Of a stretch of DNA of 27,599 nucleotides, positions 22,418-27,599 are shown in pieces (within the stretch, counting starts at the first letter, position 1; the number at the start of each line of letters is the position of its first letter). This DNA comes from JAIMBK01 sp040755975 (GTDB lineage Bacteria; Bacillota; Desulfotomaculia; Desulfotomaculales; Nap2-2B). The notes below the pieces were generated by a model. That model was not told the DNA's origin and made no database searches. It saw only the letters and a program-made list of their open reading frames with translations. The DNA lies in the NCBI GenBank assembly GCA_040755975.1, contig JBFLZY010000034.1:1-27599 (forward strand), in the 5' to 3' direction. A program made the translations under genes and the position numbers.

Positions 22418-23023
22418 ATGGGGATGAATCTTGAACCGGCGCTGGTGAAGGCGCGGGAGGATTTTGGCCGGCGCGACCCGGAGGCAATGGCCTTAAATGC
22501 CCGGGCTGTCTTTAGCCAGGGAGTATTTAAACTATCATTCCTGGGAGAACAGTATATGGTTCACTATCCTCGCGGGGAGATAAAATCCGGGGAAAGAGAG
22601 GGGGATGTCGGGCGCGCAACCCAGGTTATTTTGCTGCACTACTTTGCTTATTCCACGCCGGCCGTCCCGGAAGGGGGGTTGATTTCGTTTAAGGAACTGC
22701 CGGGGGGGAGCATCTACGTCGGACCCTTTACCAACCGGGTAATCCGGCCCTTATTGAAGTACTTCGGACAGCAGCCGGAAAAGTTGTTGGCGGCCGGGCA
22801 AAAAATGGGGGGGGAAGCGGGTGGGATTGGCGATTTTTCCATGACCATTCCCGTTTTGCCGAAGATTCCCGTAACTTTCGTAATTTGGGCCGGCGATGAA
22901 GAATTCCCTCCGGCGGGAAATGTTCTTTTTGATTCTTCTGCGGCCAGGCACCTGCCAACGGAAGATTACGTCGTCTTATGCGGGCTGGTTTTGGATCGAT
23001 TGCGGAAATTGGGGGGTGCGTGA
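22418..23023 (+). CDS. DUF3786 domain-containing protein
   Basis: The 201-residue protein has a DUF3786 layout: an N-terminal helix (PALVKAREDFGRRDPEAMA), a beta-rich YMVHYPRG part, LHYFAYSTP, FKELPGGSIYVGPF, and a FPPAGNVLFDSSAARHLPTEDY end. Members occur in anaerobes, often beside corrinoid or Fe-S enzymes; the function is unknown. I prefer ATG 22418 (GAGAGGTAGG upstream); TTG 22385 after AAGGAAGG is an alternative that adds 11 residues. It overlaps the NUDIX gene by 4 nt (GTGA). Confidence 0.8.
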   Translation: MGMNLEPALVKAREDFGRRDPEAMALNARAVFSQGVFKLSFLGEQYMVHYPRGEIKSGEREGDVGRATQVILLHYFAYSTPAVPEGGLISFKELPGGSIYVGPFTNRVIRPLLKYFGQQPEKLLAAGQKMGGEAGGIGDFSMTIPVLPKIPVTFVIWAGDEEFPPAGNVLFDSSAARHLPTEDYVVLCGLVLDRLRKLGGA

Positions 23024-23559
23024 TCACGAACACCCAGGCTGAGGAGCGGCTTGATTCCAGGGTCATCTACCAGGGAAAAATTCTTAACCTGCGGGTCGAT
23101 CGGGTAAAGTTGCCGAACAATCAAGAGGCGTGCCGGGAAGTGGTTGAACATGCCCAGGCGGTGGCCATAGTCGCCATGGACGGGCATAAAAATGTTTTTT
23201 TGGTCAGGCAATACCGTTACCCGGTCAAAAAGGAGCTTCTCGAGCTTCCCGCGGGCATCCTGGAAACGGGGGAAGAACCTTTGTGCGGGGCGCAAAGGGA
23301 GCTGGCGGAAGAAACGGGCATAAAGGCTCTGCACTGGCAATATCTTTTCAGCATATTATCGACGCCCGGCTTTACCGATGAGCAAATTCATCTTTTTCTG
23401 GCCCGCGAGCTGCAATTTACCGTCCAGGACCCGGACGAAGATGAATTCATCAAGGTGGTGAGGGTACCTTTTGGGCAAATTCCGGAGATGATCAGGCGGG
23501 GTGAAATCTGCGACGCCAAGTCCGTTGCCGGCTTGCTGGGCGCCGGATTATATATTTGA
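23020..23559 (+). CDS. NUDIX hydrolase, ADP-ribose pyrophosphatase-like
   Basis: The 179-residue protein has a full Nudix box, GILETGEEPLCGAQRELAEETGI, after VFLVRQYRYPVKKELLELPA, and FTDEQIHLFLARE, as in the ADP-ribose pyrophosphatases NudF/YqkG. These split ADP-ribose into AMP and ribose 5-phosphate with Mg. The start is GTG 23020, inside the DUF3786 stop and preceded by GGGGGG. Its 3' end overlaps the convergent minC gene by 12 nt. Confidence 0.92.
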   Translation: MITNTQAEERLDSRVIYQGKILNLRVDRVKLPNNQEACREVVEHAQAVAIVAMDGHKNVFLVRQYRYPVKKELLELPAGILETGEEPLCGAQRELAEETGIKALHWQYLFSILSTPGFTDEQIHLFLARELQFTVQDPDEDEFIKVVRVPFGQIPEMIRRGEICDAKSVAGLLGAGLYI

Positions 23560-24162
23560 GGGCTTGAGATACGGGCGAATCACCAGTCTCCCTCTTTCCA
23601 GCAGGGCCATCCGGGGAAGGTCCGCTGGAAAGTTGCGCAGTGGGCATTGCGCCTGCACTCCGGCGATAGTTAGACGGTTAGGAGTAAGGTTTAAGGCCAC
23701 CACCACCGCTTTTGGATTGTCCGGCTCACCGGCGTGGATGTCCCCCCGGCACCTGCCCATTACCACTACATCCCCCCCGGAAAAAATTCGCGCGCCCGGG
23801 TGAACGTCCCCGATCAAAACCAGGTTGCCGGAGTACTCAATTTGCCGTCCGGAACGCAGGGTGGAGAAGACTAGCCGGGCCCGTTCGCCTGAGCCGTTTC
23901 TGGCCAGGTTGATTGGCCAGCGGATATTTGCCGAAGGAACAAGTCCGTACTGCCGGCAGATATTTTCCAGCTCCGCCCGTTGCTGCAGGTTTAGGGTCTC
24001 GCTTTCCTGGTAGAGCGTAAATTTGGCGCCCCGAAAAAACCCCCTGGCCGCTTCAATCTTCTGTTTCAGGTTTTTCTTTATTTCATCAAATTCTCTGTCC
24101 GGGTCAAAAAAGATGACCAGACCTTCGCGCGTTCCTTTAATACTGACAAGTTCCTTCGCCAA
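23548..24162 (-). CDS. minC: Septum site-determining protein MinC
   Basis: The 204-residue inhibitor of FtsZ assembly has an N-terminal domain (about 1-90, VSIKGTREGLVIFFDPDREF) and a C-terminal beta-helix domain with the family pattern RSGRQIEYSGNLVLIGDVHP, GARIFSGGDVVVMGRCRGDI and AGEPDNPKAVVVALNLTPNRLTIAG. I chose TTG 24162 because GGAGGGGG lies 8 nt upstream; an ATG much further upstream (24300) would add an unrelated tail. minD and minE are not next to it, which is unusual. It is convergent with, and overlaps, the NUDIX gene. Confidence 0.9.
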   Translation of the reverse strand: MAKELVSIKGTREGLVIFFDPDREFDEIKKNLKQKIEAARGFFRGAKFTLYQESETLNLQQRAELENICRQYGLVPSANIRWPINLARNGSGERARLVFSTLRSGRQIEYSGNLVLIGDVHPGARIFSGGDVVVMGRCRGDIHAGEPDNPKAVVVALNLTPNRLTIAGVQAQCPLRNFPADLPRMALLERGRLVIRPYLKPSNI

Positions 24163-24259
24163 AGGGAAAACCCCCTCCCAGGATTTTCTTGATAAGGATA
24201 AAATTCGACCAGGCTGGCTTTTTTCCTGCCGGAAATGAAAAGTTTGTTTAAAAAAGCAC

Positions 24260-24285
24260 CGGCCTTGCATAAAAAGGCCGTTTTT
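24260..24285 (+). terminator. Hairpin with T-run upstream of the MTH1187-like gene
   Basis: CGGCCTT/AAGGCCG (24260-24266 with 24274-24280) is followed by T5 on the plus strand. Since no plus-strand gene ends nearby, it may be an attenuator in the leader of the gene at 24318, or a boundary element for the divergent minC transcript. Confidence 0.45.
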
Positions 24286-24317
24286 GCGGTAACTATACAA
24301 TGAAAGGGGAGAAAAGG

Positions 24318-24611
24318 ATGGCTATCGTCGAAGTAAGTGTAACGCCCTTAGGCACCGCGCATCCAAGCATAAGCAGTTACATTTCCAGTTGTTACGACAT
24401 AATTAAAAATGAGGAGGGCATTAAATACCAGGTTACCCCCATGTCCACTGTTCTCGAGGGAGATCTTGACCGCGTCCTGGAGGTGGTCAAAAAAATCCAC
24501 CGCGTGCCTTTTAACAACGGCGTGCAGCGCGTTTTGACCGCGCTGACCATCGACGAGCGGACGGACAAAGAAGATTCCATGGAGAGCATGGTCCAATCCG
24601 TTGTAACTTGA
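24318..24611 (+). CDS. MTH1187 / YkoF-type thiamine-binding family protein
   Basis: The 97-residue protein follows the MTH1187 (DUF77) pattern: AIVEVSVTPLGTAHPSISSYI, then YQVTPMSTVLEGDLDRVLEVV, then a last strand RVLTALTIDERTDK. It has a ferredoxin-like fold that in some relatives binds thiamine or a similar ligand. The physiological role is unclear. ATG 24318 follows GGGGAG; an ATG at 24300 overlaps that site. galT starts 85 nt downstream. Confidence 0.88.
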   Translation: MAIVEVSVTPLGTAHPSISSYISSCYDIIKNEEGIKYQVTPMSTVLEGDLDRVLEVVKKIHRVPFNNGVQRVLTALTIDERTDKEDSMESMVQSVVT

Positions 24612-24695
24612 GCCGCGTTTTTTGTTTGCATTCGGATTAGCACACCTCCGTACTCTCCGGGGCTTCGATTGACAATAAAAAGGGGGGAAACTATT

Positions 24696-25727
24696 TTGCC
24701 TGAATGGAGAAAGGACCCGGTGGTTGATCGCTGGGTGGCCATCGCTACCGAGCGAGGCAAGCGGCCGTCGGACTTTAAATGCACGGTGCACGAACGAAAC
24801 GACACCGCTTGCCCCTTATGCGCCGGCCGTGAGCAGCATACCCCGCCCGAAGTCATGGCTTACCGCCGGGCCGGTACGCCTAAGGATGCACCGGGGTGGT
24901 GGGTGAGGGTGGTTCCCAATAAATTTCCGGCGGTGAGGGTCGAAGCTAACCAGGGGGTGTTCCACCGGGGTGTTTACGAAGTGATGGACGGTTTGGGGGC
25001 CCACGAGGTAGTGGTGGAAGTGCCGGAGCACGTCGATAATCTCGACGTCCAAAGCGAGATGCAGGTAGAAGAAATACTCTGGGCCTGGCGGGAGCGTTCC
25101 CTCGATCTCCGCCGGGATAAGCGGTTTAAATATATCCAGATCTTTAAAAATTTCGGCAGCATTGCAGGGGCATCCTTAGAGCACGCCCATTCGCAGATTG
25201 TCGCCACCCCCATGGTGCCGGCAGAAATCCGCGCTGAACTGGAAGGTTTTCACCGCTACGCACGGGCTACGGGTAGGTGTATTTTCTGCGATCTGGTCGC
25301 CCAGGAAGCGGCCGAGCGAGTGCGTCTGGTGATCCAGGAAAAGCATTTTCTTGCGCTGGCGCCCTTTGCTTCCCGGTTTCCATTTGAATTGTGGATTGTG
25401 CCCACCGAGCACCAGGATGATTTTGCGCACATTCGGCAGGAGCAAGTGCGGGAACTGGCCAGGGTGCTGCGGACCTGCCTGCGCAAGTTGTCCCTGATGC
25501 TGTGCGACCCGCCGTACAACATTGTGCTGCATACATCGCCGGTGAATGAGCCGGGGGTTGAGGAATACCACTGGCATATGGAAATCCTCCCCCGATTGAC
25601 TGTAATTGCTGGTTTTGAATTGGGGACGGGTTATTACATTAATCCCACTCCGCCGGAGCTGGCCGCCCGGTATTTGCGGGAAACAGACGCGCAGTTTACA
25701 GAACCGGCGTACAGGGAGGTTGGCTAG
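24696..25727 (+). CDS. galT: Galactose-1-phosphate uridylyltransferase
   Basis: The 343-residue HIT-superfamily enzyme exchanges UMP between UDP-glucose and galactose 1-phosphate. Visible features are an N-terminal EWRKDPVVDRWVAIA, a CPLC pair and a CIFC pair (zinc ligands or their remnants), SLEHAHSQI with the active-site HxH, and a second half ending VEEYHWHMEILPRL. TTG 24696 has AAGGGGGG 8 nt upstream; TTG 24669 lacks a site. glgA follows after 3 nt, so the pair is an operon. This arrangement suggests the enzyme serves glycogen or sugar-nucleotide metabolism; in such clades it may act on other sugar phosphates or ADP-glucose. Confidence 0.92.
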   Translation: MPEWRKDPVVDRWVAIATERGKRPSDFKCTVHERNDTACPLCAGREQHTPPEVMAYRRAGTPKDAPGWWVRVVPNKFPAVRVEANQGVFHRGVYEVMDGLGAHEVVVEVPEHVDNLDVQSEMQVEEILWAWRERSLDLRRDKRFKYIQIFKNFGSIAGASLEHAHSQIVATPMVPAEIRAELEGFHRYARATGRCIFCDLVAQEAAERVRLVIQEKHFLALAPFASRFPFELWIVPTEHQDDFAHIRQEQVRELARVLRTCLRKLSLMLCDPPYNIVLHTSPVNEPGVEEYHWHMEILPRLTVIAGFELGTGYYINPTPPELAARYLRETDAQFTEPAYREVG

Positions 25728-25730
25728 CAA

Positions 25731-27221
25731 ATGTTGGAGCGCCCGCTAAAAATATTGCTGGCCTCCGCGGAAGTGGTGCCTTTTGCCAAGACGGGCGGCC
25801 TTGCCGACGTGGCCGGCTCGCTGCCGAAAGCCGTGGCTACCGTAGGGAACGATCACGCCGGCAACGACGTAAGGGTTACCCTTCCCCATTACAAGGGGAT
25901 CGAGGGGGCGCGCTACAGGCTGGATTTCCCGGTTTTATTCAAAAACCGGACGGAAACCGCCATTATCCGCGAAGCCAGCATAGAGGCGCAATACCAGGGG
26001 GAACATCGCCTCGTTCCGGTCTACCTGGTGGACAATCACCATTATTTTTACCGGGACGGGCTCTATATGTTTGCCGACGAAGCGGAACGTTTCGCCTTCT
26101 TCTGCCGGGCTGTGCTGGAGATGCTGCCCAGGCTGAACTGGCAGCCGGATATCATTCACTGCAACGACTGGCAGGCCGGACCCATTCCTTTCTTTTTAAA
26201 GGTGCGCTATCGCCAGGATTCCTTTTATAATAAAATAGCCACCGTATTTACAATTCACAACCTGCAGTACCAGGGAAATTTTCCCAAGGAGACCCTATCC
26301 CTCCTGGGTGTGGGGGAAGACTACTTCACCCCGGAATTATTGGAGTTCTACGGTACGGTTAGTTTTATTAAAATGGGCATTTTGTTTGCCGATGTGGTCA
26401 GTACCGTAAGCAGGACCTACGCCGAGGAAATCCAGCGGCCGGAGGCGGGCGAGCGCCTGGACGGACTTTTGCGGATGCGCTCGGCAGATCTTTACGGAAT
26501 CGTAAACGGCATTAATTACCACGAATTTAACCCCCGGACGGACCCCCGCATTCACCGTAACTACGACCAGGATACCCTGGAGAGTAAGCGGGAAAATAAA
26601 TACGCCCTGCAAAAAGAAATGGGCCTGCCCGTAAAGAACACCCCCGTTTTGGGAATGATTTCCCGCCTGGTGGAGCAAAAGGGGCTCGATCTGGTGGCGC
26701 GGGTCATTGACCAGCTGATGGAGATGGACCTGCAGTTCGTCCTTTTAGGAACGGGGGATCCTTATTACGAAAAAATTTTCAGAGAAATAAAAAGCAAGTA
26801 TCCGGACAAGGCGGGCGTCCACATCGGCTTTAACGCCATCCTGGCCCAGCGCATTTACGCCGGCGCGGACATGTTCCTGATGCCCTCGCGCTTTGAGCCC
26901 TGCGGGCTGGGACAATTGATTGCCATGCGCTACGGGACCATCCCCATCGTGCGCGCTGTAGGCGGCCTGGCGGATACCGTGCATGACTTTAACCCTGTCA
27001 CGGGTTCGGGCAACGGCTTTGTTTTCTCCGAATACAGCGAAGAAGCATTATTGCACGCCATTAAACGGGCGCTTGCCCTCTATCGCGACGATCCCGGCCA
27101 GTGGCAGAAGCTCGTCCGGCACGCCATGGAAAGGGATTTTTCCTGGGCGCGCTCGGCGGTGGAATATCTCCAGTTGTATCAAGAAGCGATCAGCAGGCAC
27201 CTGCAGAAGACGAAAACTTAA
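25731..27221 (+). CDS. glgA: Glycogen synthase (ADP-glucose type, GT5)
   Basis: The 496-residue enzyme transfers glucose from ADP-glucose to growing alpha-1,4-glucan. The N-terminal KTGGLADVAGSLPKA holds the ADP-glucose-binding lysine. It has HCNDWQAG and TIHNLQYQG, and the C-terminal GT-B half has SRLVEQKGLDL, FLMPSRFEPCGLGQ (catalytic Glu) and GGLADTVHDF. A short extra segment, VGNDHAGNDVRVTLP, sits where most homologues read ALGHDVRV. ATG 25731 uses a GGGAGG inside the galT end. I see no strong terminator, only a weak AT hairpin near 27243-27260. Confidence 0.95.
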   Translation: MLERPLKILLASAEVVPFAKTGGLADVAGSLPKAVATVGNDHAGNDVRVTLPHYKGIEGARYRLDFPVLFKNRTETAIIREASIEAQYQGEHRLVPVYLVDNHHYFYRDGLYMFADEAERFAFFCRAVLEMLPRLNWQPDIIHCNDWQAGPIPFFLKVRYRQDSFYNKIATVFTIHNLQYQGNFPKETLSLLGVGEDYFTPELLEFYGTVSFIKMGILFADVVSTVSRTYAEEIQRPEAGERLDGLLRMRSADLYGIVNGINYHEFNPRTDPRIHRNYDQDTLESKRENKYALQKEMGLPVKNTPVLGMISRLVEQKGLDLVARVIDQLMEMDLQFVLLGTGDPYYEKIFREIKSKYPDKAGVHIGFNAILAQRIYAGADMFLMPSRFEPCGLGQLIAMRYGTIPIVRAVGGLADTVHDFNPVTGSGNGFVFSEYSEEALLHAIKRALALYRDDPGQWQKLVRHAMERDFSWARSAVEYLQLYQEAISRHLQKTKT

Positions 27222-27512
27222 AACGCGGGATCAAGGTGGTTACAAAAATAATTTTTTGTCCTTTAAGCAGGAGTTTGCAAAGGATTGAAGAAAAAGTAGA
27301 TTATTAACTGGATGTTCTAATGTTCCTGGAGACTCTTGATTACTTGAAAGGGGTGAACCTGTTTAGCTGTTTTTTACCTGTCGCCGGACGTACTTTTTAG
27401 AGGCACAACCTGCACAACCTGGGCGGGCCTTATCCAAAATGATTAATTAATTAAATGAAGAAGGTTCGTTTAAGGCAGCAGGATTATTTTGACGTGGAAA
27501 AAGGGGGAGAAG
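27222..27512. other. Intergenic stretch between glgA and etfB
   Basis: I see no gene here. It holds a weak AT-rich hairpin (ACAAAAATAATTTTTTGT), a small direct repeat CACAACCTG-CACAACCTG near 27402-27420 and AT-rich sequence (TTAATTAATTAAAT, 27442-27456) that may be part of the etfB promoter region. Confidence 0.5.
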
Positions 27513-27599
27513 ATGTTGAAAATCATCGTCTTGATGAAGCAAACCTTCGACACGGAAGCCAAGATCACCCTCGACAACGAGGGAAAAATTAACCGGCAG
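27513..27599 (+). CDS. etfB: Electron transfer flavoprotein beta subunit, N-terminal fragment
   Basis: Only 29 codons are in the window. They read LKIIVLMKQTFDTEAKI and then LDNEGKINRQ, the usual EtfB/FixA opening (KIxVxxKQxxDTxxKI). ATG 27513 follows AAGGGGGAG. EtfB carries AMP or a second FAD and passes electrons between acyl-CoA dehydrogenases and ferredoxin or quinones. The downstream partner genes are outside the window. Confidence 0.85.
   Translation, partial: MLKIIVLMKQTFDTEAKITLDNEGKINRQ

Noticed and set aside
1..27599. CRISPR arrays, tRNA and rRNA genes
   Set aside because: I saw no regularly spaced direct repeats and no cloverleaf or ribosomal RNA signature.

Overview
The window looks like the chromosome of an anaerobic, spore-forming, GC-rich Firmicute of the Peptococcaceae / Desulfotomaculia kind (Pelotomaculum- or Desulfotomaculum-like). 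The reasons are the gene set: a four-subunit 2-oxoacid:ferredoxin oxidoreductase, a B12-dependent acyl-CoA mutase, a hydroxyacyl-CoA dehydratase activase with DUF2229 partners, EtfB, a cortex-hydrolase-like GH18 protein, DUF1657 and T-box control. Frequent TTG/GTG starts and strong GGAGG ribosome sites fit this. The genus is an inference.

Layout. 1-126 is the 3' end of a group II intron (domains V and VI) inserted antisense into a PAS-domain gene (127-684, minus). Next come a zinc-ribbon gene whose leader can fold over its own ribosome site, an alpha/beta hydrolase, a decayed gene (in-frame TAG plus a frameshift) and DUF1657 (818-3084). From 3273 to 6174 a sigma-A promoter and a T-box leader with a second antiterminator/terminator module precede aroF and pheA; about 430 bp of repeats separate these two genes. 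On the minus strand follow ilvD (6397-8070), the oxidoreductase operon delta-alpha-beta-gamma (8382-11008), leucine/valine dehydrogenase (11297-12373), a PAS-PAS-AAA+-Fis sigma-54 activator (12592-14349) and the two subunits of a B12 mutase (14431-16530). Further upstream on that strand are a BadF/HgdC-type activase, two DUF2229 proteins and a GH18 protein. From 21.8 kb come Hsp20 (minus), DUF3786, a NUDIX hydrolase, minC (minus), an MTH1187-type protein, galT, glgA and the first codons of etfB.

How the genes fit together. The central minus-strand block centres on 2-ketoisovalerate. IlvD makes it, the dehydrogenase interconverts it with valine, the ferredoxin oxidoreductase can turn it into isobutyryl-CoA, and the mutase carries the Phe/Gln residue pair of isobutyryl-CoA mutase rather than the Tyr/Arg pair of methylmalonyl-CoA mutase. 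A well-formed -24/-12 promoter lies in front of the dehydrogenase, with palindromes 120-160 bp upstream, just behind the BkdR-like activator gene. I read this as a sigma-54 controlled valine/isobutyrate-butyrate module. Several families of palindromic intergenic repeats are spread through the window; one element of about 190 bp occurs twice with nearly identical arms and unrelated centres.
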